Assembly: GCA_027920525.1 (NCBI GenBank)
Contig: CP115858.1
Span: 4,154,001-4,218,000 of the forward strand
Source of the DNA: Chryseobacterium daecheongense
GTDB taxonomy: Bacteria; Bacteroidota; Bacteroidia; Flavobacteriales; Weeksellaceae
DNA: 64,000 nucleotides
Direction of reading: 5' to 3'
Below the pieces are notes generated by a model, which saw nothing but the letters and a program-made list of their open reading frames with translations, was not told the origin of the DNA and searched no databases. The translations under genes were made by a program, and so were the position numbers. Shown here piece by piece: positions 1-7,828 of the stretch (the first letter of the stretch is position 1; each line of letters opens with the position of its first letter).

Positions 1-1
1 A

Positions 2-754
2 GTAAAAACCTATTTTCCTGCGATAGCGCAAAATTTCAGACAGAGATATTTAATATTACACTATACTGCTTTACCGGATGATAAATCCATAACTGTGCTT
101 ACCCAGCAAGCGGTGAGTGCACATTATCTTGTTAATAATATAGGGGATAATCAGATTTATCAACTGGTAGATGAAAATAAACGGGCGTATCATGCAGGGA
201 TAAGCTCTTGGAGGAATGATAAAAACCTTAATGATAATTCGATTGGAATTGAAATTGTAAATACCGGATATACTACTGATGGGACCGGAAAAAGGATTTT
301 TGCCCCGTTTAGTGATGAACAAGTAAGAAAGGTAGCTGCATTAGCAAAAGATATTGCCACCAGATACCAGATTCCGGCGACCAATGTTTTGGCCCACTCC
401 GATATTGCACCAACCAGAAAACAGGATCCGGGACCAATGTTTCCATGGAAAAAATTATATGACGAATATCAGATAGGAATGTGGTACGATGAAGCAGCAA
501 AACAAAGTATCTTTGAACTGGCACAAACCGATTTTACAACCCGATATAATGAGCCGTCGTTTATCTTTTTAATTCAGACAGCACTTCAGAAGTTCGGGTA
601 TGGGATTGAGCCGAGCGGAAAATGGGATGATGCAACAAAGAAAACCATTGAGGCTTTTCAATATCATTTCCGCCCTCAGAATTATGATGGAATAATGGAT
701 GCCGAGACCTGGGCCATATTGCAGGCTCTCAATCAGAAGTATCCGGTAAAATAA
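2..754 (+). CDS. N-acetylmuramoyl-L-alanine amidase with peptidoglycan-binding domain (5' end outside window)
   Basis: The reading frame is open to the left edge, so the true start lies upstream and the gene is partial. The visible part begins inside an amidase_2 (AmiD-type) domain. The strand YLILHYTA carries a probable zinc-ligand His, SIGIEIVNTG follows, and the later segment NVLAHSDIAPTRKQDPG has the second His and the Asp-Pro-Gly typical of the family. The last ~80 residues (LIQTALQKFGYGIEPSG onward) form a PG_binding_1 repeat. Such enzymes cut the lactyl-L-Ala amide bond of peptidoglycan or recycled muropeptides. A signal or lipobox cannot be judged because the N-terminus is missing. 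A hairpin terminator follows. Confidence 0.9.
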   Translation, partial: VKTYFPAIAQNFRQRYLILHYTALPDDKSITVLTQQAVSAHYLVNNIGDNQIYQLVDENKRAYHAGISSWRNDKNLNDNSIGIEIVNTGYTTDGTGKRIFAPFSDEQVRKVAALAKDIATRYQIPATNVLAHSDIAPTRKQDPGPMFPWKKLYDEYQIGMWYDEAAKQSIFELAQTDFTTRYNEPSFIFLIQTALQKFGYGIEPSGKWDDATKKTIEAFQYHFRPQNYDGIMDAETWAILQALNQKYPVK

Positions 755-759
755 AATGA

Positions 760-790
760 AAAAAAGCGCATCTGTTAACGATGCGTTTTT
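760..790 (+). terminator. Rho-independent terminator after the amidase gene
   Basis: AAAAGCGCAT, a 9-nt loop, then ATGCGTTTTT form a stem ending in a T run. It separates the amidase from aspA. Confidence 0.75.
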
Positions 791-826
791 GCTATATTTA
801 AACGATAAAAAAATAGAAAATCTGTA

Positions 827-2227
827 ATGGAAAATTTCAGACAAGAAAGCGATTTGCTGGGAGAACTTAACGTGCCGGTGGACGCTTATTATGGAGTGCA
901 AACCCAGAGAGCGATCGATAACTTCAAAATTTCGGGACAGCTTCTGTCTTCATATCCTGATTTTATTAAAGGATTGGCTTTTGTAAAAAAAGCTGCGGCT
1001 AAGACTAATTATGAATTAGGGCTTTTGGAAGAAGATCTTTATTTCAAGATTGCAGAAACATGTGATGAGATCATTGATGGACAACTTCATGAACAGTTCC
1101 CTGTGGACATGATTCAGGGAGGAGCCGGTACTTCGATCAATATGAATGCGAATGAGGTAATCGCCAACAGGGTTTTAGAAAAGTTAGGAAAGAATAAAGG
1201 AGAATATCAGTATTGTTCGCCAAACGATCATATCAATCTTTCCCAATCTACCAACGATGCTTATCCTACAGCTATTAAAGTTGGGCTTTTACGTATGAAT
1301 GTACGATTGGTTGAAAAACTGGAAAAAATAGTAGCTGCTTTTCGTGCTAAAGGCGAGGAGTTTCACGATGTTATTAAAATGGGTAGAACTCAGCTTCAGG
1401 ATGCGGTTCCTATGACTTTAGGACAGGAATTTGAAGCATTTGCTGCTAATCTGGAAGAAGATATTTCTAAACTGAATAATAATGCCGATCTCTTTGTTGA
1501 GGTCAATATGGGAGCGACTGCTATTGGAACAGGGATTAATGCTCCGATCGGCTATGCCTCTCTTTGTGCTAAAAATCTGGCTCAGCTGACCGGTTTTCCG
1601 ATTGTTTCCGCACCAAATCTTGTGGAGGCAACTCCGGATACAGGATCTTATGTGATTTATTCTTCTGCTATGAAACGTCTTGCGGTAAAACTATCCAAGA
1701 TATGTAATGATTTAAGGTTGCTGACTTCAGGTCCGAGAGCGGGTCTTTTTGAAATTAATCTACCTCCGATGCAGCCGGGATCATCGATCATGCCGGGGAA
1801 AGTAAACCCTGTGATTCCTGAAGTGGTAAACCAGGTGTGCTTTAAGGTAATAGGAAATGATCTTACGGTAACTTTTGCTGCCGAAGCAGGACAGTTGCAG
1901 CTTAATGTAATGGAGCCGGTACTTTCGCATGCGATTATGGAAAACATTAATTTCCTTTCCAACGCTTTGGATACACTTCGTACAAAATGTATAGTTGGCA
2001 TTACCGCTAATAAGGAAGTTTGTTTGAATATGGTAAAACACAGCATTGGTATTGTGACTGCACTTAATCCTTATATTGGATACAAACAATCGACACAAAT
2101 CGCTAAAGAAGCATTGGAGACAGGAAAAAGTGTATACAACCTTGTACTCGAAAAAGGAGTGCTTACTCAGGAGAAGCTGGATGAAATTCTTGATCCTAAG
2201 AACATGCTGATGCCGCATAACAAGTAA
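827..2227 (+). CDS. aspA: Aspartate ammonia-lyase (aspartase)
   Basis: It converts L-aspartate to fumarate and ammonia in the cytoplasm. The 466 residues match the usual aspartase length of about 470. The fumarase/aspartase signature GSSIMPGKVNP sits at residues 318-328. Its surroundings (GRTQLQDAVPMTLGQEF earlier, VVNQVCFKVIGND and AAEAGQLQLNVMEPV after) follow aspartase rather than class II fumarase. The conserved N-terminal pattern LGELNVPVDAYYGVQTQRA is intact. The gene stands alone between a terminator and a glycosyltransferase gene that starts 85 bases later. The start ATG fits the family N-terminus. A fumarase cannot be excluded by eye but is less likely. Confidence 0.93.
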   Translation: MENFRQESDLLGELNVPVDAYYGVQTQRAIDNFKISGQLLSSYPDFIKGLAFVKKAAAKTNYELGLLEEDLYFKIAETCDEIIDGQLHEQFPVDMIQGGAGTSINMNANEVIANRVLEKLGKNKGEYQYCSPNDHINLSQSTNDAYPTAIKVGLLRMNVRLVEKLEKIVAAFRAKGEEFHDVIKMGRTQLQDAVPMTLGQEFEAFAANLEEDISKLNNNADLFVEVNMGATAIGTGINAPIGYASLCAKNLAQLTGFPIVSAPNLVEATPDTGSYVIYSSAMKRLAVKLSKICNDLRLLTSGPRAGLFEINLPPMQPGSSIMPGKVNPVIPEVVNQVCFKVIGNDLTVTFAAEAGQLQLNVMEPVLSHAIMENINFLSNALDTLRTKCIVGITANKEVCLNMVKHSIGIVTALNPYIGYKQSTQIAKEALETGKSVYNLVLEKGVLTQEKLDEILDPKNMLMPHNK

Positions 2228-2312
2228 AATTAGTTATTACCTAAGAATAAAATAATATAAGATCTTCATCTGAAAATATTCAGGTGGGGATCTGTTTAAT
2301 ACAACCCGAACA

Positions 2313-3161
2313 TTGAGGTTTTTAATAATAATTCCTGCACACAACGAAGAGGATCATCTTCCATTTACCCTGGATTCTTTACAGCAACAACGTTATAAGG
2401 ATTTCAAAGTTGTGGTTACCAATGATGGTTCCACAGACCATACCCCTGAAATTATTAAACGATATACGGATACAGATTCCCGTTTTGAAACAGTTAACCT
2501 GCAGAAGTCGACTCATCAGCCAGGTTCCAAAGTAGTTAATGCTTTTAAAAAAGGATTGGAGACTCAGGATTTGGATCATTTTGATATAATCTGCAAGTTT
2601 GATGCGGATATTATTTTGGACGAAAATTATCTTGAAACAATAGAAAAATCTTTCAGCAATAACCCCAAATACGGTTTGGTAGGTGGTCTGCTGTATGTAG
2701 AAAAAGAAGGAGATTGGGTGTATGAGGGAAATTCAAATAAAAATCATGTAAGGGGCCCGCTGAAGGCGTACCGCAAAGAATGCTTTCTTGAGATCGGTGG
2801 ATTAAGGGAAACATTGGGCTGGGATAATATAGACTCTATACTATTGGAGCATTTAGGATGGAAAGAAGTCGTTCTACCGGAATTAAAAGTAAAATTGATT
2901 AAAGTAAAAGGAGCTGATTATACAGTCAGGGAATCGGATTATTACGGACGTTATTTTTACTTTCTTGGGCTAAACAGATTTCTGGCATATGTTGCATCCT
3001 TAAAGGAAGCGATGAAAATCAGATCTGTTTCATTTTTTTTCTCTATCATTAAAGCCTATGAAAGCTGCAGGTCTAAAAAACTGGAACTGAAAATCAGCAA
3101 AGAAGAACAAAAGGTTATTAACAATAAACGATGGGAGACTTTAAAAAAGAAATGGCTTTGA
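2313..3161 (+). CDS. Family 2 glycosyltransferase
   Basis: This is a GT-A fold sugar transferase, probably acting on a lipid-linked glycan at the cytoplasmic membrane. The N-terminus LIIIPAHNEEDHLPFTLDSL and the motif TNDGSTDHTPEII are typical of GT2. The DxD metal and nucleotide-sugar motif is FDAD at about residues 96-99. There are no clear transmembrane helices. The only start that gives the full nucleotide-binding strand is TTG, an uncommon start shared with the next gene 22 bases downstream. Sugar and acceptor cannot be told from sequence. It belongs with the second transferase, flippase and FkbM methyltransferase up to 6.5 kb. Confidence 0.85.
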   Translation: MRFLIIIPAHNEEDHLPFTLDSLQQQRYKDFKVVVTNDGSTDHTPEIIKRYTDTDSRFETVNLQKSTHQPGSKVVNAFKKGLETQDLDHFDIICKFDADIILDENYLETIEKSFSNNPKYGLVGGLLYVEKEGDWVYEGNSNKNHVRGPLKAYRKECFLEIGGLRETLGWDNIDSILLEHLGWKEVVLPELKVKLIKVKGADYTVRESDYYGRYFYFLGLNRFLAYVASLKEAMKIRSVSFFFSIIKAYESCRSKKLELKISKEEQKVINNKRWETLKKKWL

Positions 3162-3183
3162 GGATAAAATAAATAAAAACATT

Positions 3184-4224
3184 TTGAAAAACATAGCTTA
3201 CATAGAAATAGATACACATGCTGAAATTGCCCGTGCTTTCATGGATATTATAAAAGGTTCGGAAGAGTTTACGGTAGACTATTATTTTTCAAAAAAAATC
3301 AAAGATCAAATTAAGGAAGATGGCGAAACGATTTTTTTGTCTGACAGTTCCATGATCAGTGATCAGCTGAAAGCAAAAAAGTATGATATCATTATCATCG
3401 GGACGGCACATCGTTATTTCAGTACTTTCCTCGCGATTGTTCAGAAATATAAAGCTGCTGTTATCACCCATAACCTGAATTTTCCTCAATCCTCAAAATT
3501 AAGCTTAATCAAAAGCATTTTCAAAGAAGACTTTATTTACAGGCTTAAATTATGGTGGAAAGAAGGTCTTTTCTATTCTTCAAAAGTTTACCAGGATGCA
3601 GGTTATCTTCTTGTGCTGGATAATGCACTCTGTACGGGTAAATATCAGTTTCTTCCCCTTTTTTATACTTCCAATTTTAATAGGGTTCAACAGGATGATG
3701 TTAATATTGTAATTCCCGGAGGAGTCTCTCAGAAAAGAAGGGATTATGATCATATTTTTAAAACAATCCGGACTTTAAAAACAGATCAAAGATTCACTTT
3801 TATATTTCTTGGGAAAGCTCAGGGTGAAGAATTAAAAGCGCTTGAAAAATTATCCGGGAATTTACCTGCCAATATTACCATACATTATTTTAAAGAAAGG
3901 GTTTCGGCAGAAGATTATGACCTATGGATGGCAAAAGCAGATGTATTATGGTGTCCTGTTCAGCAGCAAACTGAATTTTTCAGTCAGATAGAGATTTATG
4001 GAAAAACCAAAATGACCGGAAATGTAGGAGATGCGATCAAATATGGAAAATTGGCTGTTTTTCCTAAAAACTATTCCTCGCAATTGGATTTTATCATTCC
4101 GGAAAATGAGAACATTGCCGAGCAGTTTCAACAGCTTAAAAGACAGAGTTTTGACTTTCAGAAGAACTATAGCAAAGAAAGTATCCGGAAAAAGCTCGGG
4201 GATGTTTTAAATGGTCTTATTTAA
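3184..4224 (+). CDS. Probable GT-B type glycosyltransferase
   Basis: The 346-residue soluble protein has two Rossmann-like halves. The C-terminal half (INIVIPGGV near residue 180, FTFIFLGKAQG, ITIHYFKERVSAEDYDLWMAKADVLWCPV, then GNVGDAIKYGKLAVFPK) follows the glycosyl_transf_1 (GT4) plan, with a variable nucleotide-binding loop. The N-terminal half (KKYDIIIIGTAHRYF) is an acceptor-type domain. It starts with TTG 22 bases after the GT2 gene and is probably co-transcribed. Its 3' end overlaps the convergent flippase gene by 8 bases. Assignment to a glycosyltransferase is good; the specific family is less sure and no sugar can be named. Confidence 0.7.
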   Translation: MKNIAYIEIDTHAEIARAFMDIIKGSEEFTVDYYFSKKIKDQIKEDGETIFLSDSSMISDQLKAKKYDIIIIGTAHRYFSTFLAIVQKYKAAVITHNLNFPQSSKLSLIKSIFKEDFIYRLKLWWKEGLFYSSKVYQDAGYLLVLDNALCTGKYQFLPLFYTSNFNRVQQDDVNIVIPGGVSQKRRDYDHIFKTIRTLKTDQRFTFIFLGKAQGEELKALEKLSGNLPANITIHYFKERVSAEDYDLWMAKADVLWCPVQQQTEFFSQIEIYGKTKMTGNVGDAIKYGKLAVFPKNYSSQLDFIIPENENIAEQFQQLKRQSFDFQKNYSKESIRKKLGDVLNGLI

Positions 4225-5695
4225 ACTTAAATATCCCTTTGATGAAAGCTGCATTCAAATAATCCTCAACAGGGAATATTTTTGTGAAATAATTTCCGAT
4301 ATAAATAAGCACCAAAACTACGCTTGGTTTGTAGATCAGGTTAATGAAATTATTATTGAAAGTAGGCAATACAATAGCCACGGTAATTGCTAACGTACAG
4401 ATAATAGACACAAAGATCATCTCAATAGATAAGGGTGAAACCTTAAACACGAAATAATTAAAGGCTATTTTAATGACATTATAAGTAGTTAATGAAATGG
4501 CCGTCGACAAGGCAATTCCAATCAATTTCAAATCGGTATGCTTAATGAAATAATAGTTAAGTCCTATTGTTAAGCCTGCGAGAAGAAGCATAACTACGAT
4601 GTTGAAACGATAGTATTTTGAAAGAGAAATAATATTTCCGTTGAATCCTGTTGCGAGATCTATTAAAACCGCTGAACCCCAGATCCAGACTACGGGTTCA
4701 TATTCCCTGAGCATTGTTCCGTTCTTGGGCATGAACTGAGTAAGAAAGGGGAATCCTACCATAATGCAGGAAAATAATATGGCCCCTAGAAAATATAATG
4801 ATAATGAGGTTTTTTTATGAAATCTGTCCAGTTCTTCCATATTCCCTTCCGCTAATGTTTTGCTGATGATCGGAGCAGAAATATTAAATAATCCCAGTTG
4901 TGGAATAGAGATGAGCGAAATCAGCGCGTACAGGACAGCATAGATCCCATTCTCTTCCATTCCCATGAATTCGCCGATCATAAAACTGTTAATCGCCAGA
5001 TAATTTCCAAAGGTTCCTAAAAAACCGAAGAAACTGTAGTTCGTAAATTCTTTCCAGAAATTATTTTTTTTGAAATAGTCGGTACTGAAGTCGAGTTTGA
5101 TCTTTTCTAACCTGTTCGTATAATAAATATACCCTAAGAGCATCAATGCGAACATACCAAAGAAAAAGGCAAAAGCGATCTGCTGAGACAGAAGTAAATA
5201 TGAAAAAAGGCAGAAGGCTCCTAGGTTTGCTATTTTAGGGAAAATATTGTCGAAGATATTGGAGACAACAATTCTCTTATAATTTGAAGTGTATTTATTG
5301 AATAGGGCGCAGAGTGATAAAATCAAAACCATAGGTAAAATAATTTCCTTACTTTTCCAGGCTTCAAGCTTTGTAAACTTGGGATAAATCAACGGAATGA
5401 TGAAGAAAACAATAGCAAATACCGCAAAATTAATCAGAATGGTGAGCAGTGAGATGGAAAGCATATTTTGCTTTTTGCCATCCTTTTCTACCCTGTGGAA
5501 AAATTTAACGTTAGAATAAGAAATTCCCAATACAACAAAGGGAACAAGCATTTCTGCAGTAGGCAAAATGTAGCGAAGCTTTCCGTAAAATTCAAAATTG
5601 CTCGGAAAGATGAATATGGCTGATACGGTACCTAACAAGAAACCTATATAACCGATAATGGAATATTTGAATCCTTGTCTTGCTACTACACTCAT
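4217..5695 (-). CDS. Polysaccharide flippase (Wzx-like, MOP superfamily)
   Basis: This 492-residue integral membrane protein has about 12-14 hydrophobic segments spread over its length, typical of oligosaccharide or O-antigen flippases. The N-terminus ARQGFKYSIIGYIGFLLGT is characteristic of this family in Bacteroidota. It would move a lipid-linked glycan across the inner membrane. The gene lies 9 bases downstream of the FkbM methyltransferase on the same strand, so the two are likely one transcript. Its last 8 bases overlap the end of the convergent glycosyltransferase. No Wzy polymerase or initiating sugar-phosphate transferase is in view. Confidence 0.85.
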   Translation of the reverse strand: MSVVARQGFKYSIIGYIGFLLGTVSAIFIFPSNFEFYGKLRYILPTAEMLVPFVVLGISYSNVKFFHRVEKDGKKQNMLSISLLTILINFAVFAIVFFIIPLIYPKFTKLEAWKSKEIILPMVLILSLCALFNKYTSNYKRIVVSNIFDNIFPKIANLGAFCLFSYLLLSQQIAFAFFFGMFALMLLGYIYYTNRLEKIKLDFSTDYFKKNNFWKEFTNYSFFGFLGTFGNYLAINSFMIGEFMGMEENGIYAVLYALISLISIPQLGLFNISAPIISKTLAEGNMEELDRFHKKTSLSLYFLGAILFSCIMVGFPFLTQFMPKNGTMLREYEPVVWIWGSAVLIDLATGFNGNIISLSKYYRFNIVVMLLLAGLTIGLNYYFIKHTDLKLIGIALSTAISLTTYNVIKIAFNYFVFKVSPLSIEMIFVSIICTLAITVAIVLPTFNNNFINLIYKPSVVLVLIYIGNYFTKIFPVEDYLNAAFIKGIFKFK

Positions 5696-5704
5696 AAAGA
5701 TATT

Positions 5705-6499
5705 TTAAAAGGTTTTGGGTATAAAAATAATGTTGTTGATATATTCCGTTTTGTTTTTTTCGTCACTTGTATTTCGGACCAAAATTTCCTCCGTAAGCTT
5801 TTCAAGGCTGAAAAGGGATCGGTCTAAATAATGCGCTTCATAACCCCAGCTTTCTACATGGGAAATCTCTCCCCAAATAGGCTTGTCATGATGTCTTTGT
5901 TCCATTTCCACCATAAGGGTTGGTAGGAACTTTAGAATGGTTTTCTTTCCGCCGAATAGGGTTTTTATCTCATTTCCTTCAACATCTATCTTGATGAAAT
6001 CCAGTTTTTTAAGACCTTCTTTTTCTGCCCAGTCGTCCAATTTTGTGACTGTTACTTTTTCTGTGTAACTCTTTTCCTCACCTTTTTCCTTATAGGAAGT
6101 ATTCAGTGTCCCCCTTGAAGCTACCATTTTTCCATTGATGATGGGAACTTTAAATTCAGCAACTGTATTTTCATCCGAAAGGGCTAAAGAAAGAAGATTC
6201 ATAGAAGGAAACAACCTTTTTAAGCGGGTATACAATTTATGGTTAGGCTCAAAAGCATAAATATGCTGAGGTTTGAGTTTATGTTCCAGCTGGTATAAAA
6301 ATGTACCTACATTGGCACCAATATCAAGAATCACATCGTCTTCTGACAGATATTCTTTGATCCACACCAGCTCCGGTTCTACATTTCGTGCTGAAAAGTT
6401 ATCCTTTGAAAGGTGATGTAAACTTTTAAAATATCTGCTTTTATAAAAACTTGGACTGATGTACTGTAAGTTTTCTGCAATTCTTTGGTATAAAGACAT
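5705..6499 (-). CDS. FkbM family methyltransferase
   Basis: A SAM-dependent methyltransferase of 264 residues. Motif I is DIGANVGTF at residues 59-67, the acidic loop is AFEPN near 82-86, and the FkbM hallmark FIKIDVEGNE is at 168-177. Members O-methylate sugars or small metabolites. Next to the flippase and two glycosyltransferases, a sugar O-methyltransferase is the natural inference. A TATCTTTG -7 box lies 22 nt upstream of the ATG. It is first in a two-gene unit with the flippase. Confidence 0.87.
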   Translation of the reverse strand: MSLYQRIAENLQYISPSFYKSRYFKSLHHLSKDNFSARNVEPELVWIKEYLSEDDVILDIGANVGTFLYQLEHKLKPQHIYAFEPNHKLYTRLKRLFPSMNLLSLALSDENTVAEFKVPIINGKMVASRGTLNTSYKEKGEEKSYTEKVTVTKLDDWAEKEGLKKLDFIKIDVEGNEIKTLFGGKKTILKFLPTLMVEMEQRHHDKPIWGEISHVESWGYEAHYLDRSLFSLEKLTEEILVRNTSDEKNKTEYINNIIFIPKTF

Positions 6500-6520
6500 C
6501 CTTGATTATTTGACAGAAAG

Positions 6521-6528
6521 CAAAGATA
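6521..6528 (-). promoter_or_regulatory. -7 box (TATCTTTG) of the FkbM-flippase unit
   Basis: Minus-strand TATCTTTG matches the Bacteroidota consensus TAnnTTTG and sits 22 nt before the FkbM start. No convincing -33 TTTG was found at the usual distance. Confidence 0.5.
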
Positions 6529-6674
6529 ATCAAAAATGTTAAACTCATGTTAATTTTGTTTAAATCTAACGCATTGATTTTCAATTAATATATACATGTC
6601 TGTTTTATTTTAAAAGAATATGTAACTGGTTGTAATTCTTTTATTTCAGGCATGTTTAAAATAGATTCTTGTAG

Positions 6675-7340
6675 TTACAGAAAAGGGGTATTCAGAAAAT
6701 CATTGAATGGCTTCATAAGTTTGAAAACTTTGGTTAGCTCCTTAACGGCATTTTTATCCAAAACTGTTTCATCCTTGATGTTGTACACAACAATAAAATT
6801 TTTCAGTTTTAAATATTCTGCCATCGGATCTTCTTTCTCGAATCCCTGGGGTATCTTTTTTAATTGGTCACTTTGATCCAGTTCAGGAAAATGCTTTTTA
6901 AAATCTTTGTTATTAACAATTTTAATAAAGTCATCAGCATATAAGGAGATCTCTTTTCGTACTTCTTTTAAAACTGATGATTCAGGCATATAAATACCGC
7001 CTGCCAAAAAAGACTTTCCTGGTTCCAGGTGAAGATAGTAACCTCCTTTCTGGCTTCCTTTTCCCATTCCTAATGACGCTCCAAAGTTTGTTTTATAAGG
7101 TATTTTATCTTTTGAAAAACGGGTGTCCCTGTAAATCCGGAATAGAGCTTTTTTAGCATCTATTTTAGCAAGCTCTCCATCGAACGCCGACATTTCTTTT
7201 ATAAGGTCTTCCAGAAATGCAACCACATTTTCCTGCGATTCGGTGTAAAGATGTTTATTTTCATTAAACCACTCGCGGTTGTTATTTTTGGATAATTTTT
7301 TGAGAAAATCAAAGGTTTTTGTAGAAATGGTGGCGGACAT
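6675..7340 (-). CDS. DUF2461 family protein
   Basis: The 221 residues match DUF2461 (TIGR02453) closely. Key stretches are the N-terminal TFDFLKKLSKNNNREWFNENK, then DTRFSKDKIPYKTNFGA, and GGYYLHLEPGKSFLAGGIYMP in the middle. The family is widespread and cytoplasmic, and has no firmly established biochemical role. No signal peptide is visible. The start ATG gives a normal family N-terminus. It appears monocistronic. The stretch downstream toward the FkbM promoter carries nothing recognisable. Confidence 0.9.
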   Translation of the reverse strand: MSATISTKTFDFLKKLSKNNNREWFNENKHLYTESQENVVAFLEDLIKEMSAFDGELAKIDAKKALFRIYRDTRFSKDKIPYKTNFGASLGMGKGSQKGGYYLHLEPGKSFLAGGIYMPESSVLKEVRKEISLYADDFIKIVNNKDFKKHFPELDQSDQLKKIPQGFEKEDPMAEYLKLKNFIVVYNIKDETVLDKNAVKELTKVFKLMKPFNDFLNTPFL

Positions 7341-7828
7341 GTTTTTTAATTTTAACCAAATTTAAGTAAATCTATTCATATGTCAATGCCTCAATCCGAT
7401 CAGGATTTGAAGCATTAAAACAGGATGATGTCCAGAAACTATATTTTTTATGGCAAGACAGCAAATACGATAAAAAATCCTGTTGTGAAATGGCTAATGG
7501 TGTTTGCATAACAGAAAGTGTCACAACAATAATTGAAGATCTTTCTTTTACATATTTCATGCAATTTTCGGGAATATTAAAATAAAAAAATTATAATTCC
7601 TGATTTTATTTTTGAAAATTCATTAATCTCCACGAAAAAATCAATCCAATTTAACAAAAAAAAATATTGTTTAATATTTTTTTAACATAACGGTTTATTT
7701 TTTGCGGTTAATTTTTTAAAAATTAAAAATATATTAAAGTATTCTGAAATTAAGATTCGTTATTTAACACTTTATTCAAAATAAAGTCAAATATTAATTG
7801 TATCTTTGCAAAAATTTTAAAATATTTA
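7341..7828. other. AT-rich intergenic region with a start-less open frame
   Basis: This 488-base gap holds no convincing gene. Positions 7370-7585 on the plus strand form a 71-codon open frame that lacks any usable start before its 39th codon, preceded by a TAA. On the minus strand 7372-7560 encodes a 62-residue ORF with no recognisable domain or ribosome binding site. The remainder, 7586-7828, is extremely AT-rich and carries the helicase promoter, plus a second TAnnTTTG-like string (TATTTTTG) near 7606. The plus-strand frame could be a decayed gene. Confidence 0.4.
7801..7808 (+). promoter_or_regulatory. -7 box (TATCTTTG) for the DEAD-box helicase
   Basis: TATCTTTG matches TAnnTTTG exactly and ends 20 nt before the ATG at 7829, predicting a short leader. 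The -33 element is weak. Confidence 0.6.

Noticed and set aside
4211..4393. A 60-codon plus-strand ORF after the glycosyltransferase
   Set aside because: It lies opposite the end of the flippase gene, has no motif or ribosome binding site, and is explained as antisense to coding DNA.
7372..7560. A 62-codon minus-strand ORF
   Set aside because: No domain, promoter box or ribosome binding site supports it, and an opposite frame is equally open. I kept only a note of the region.
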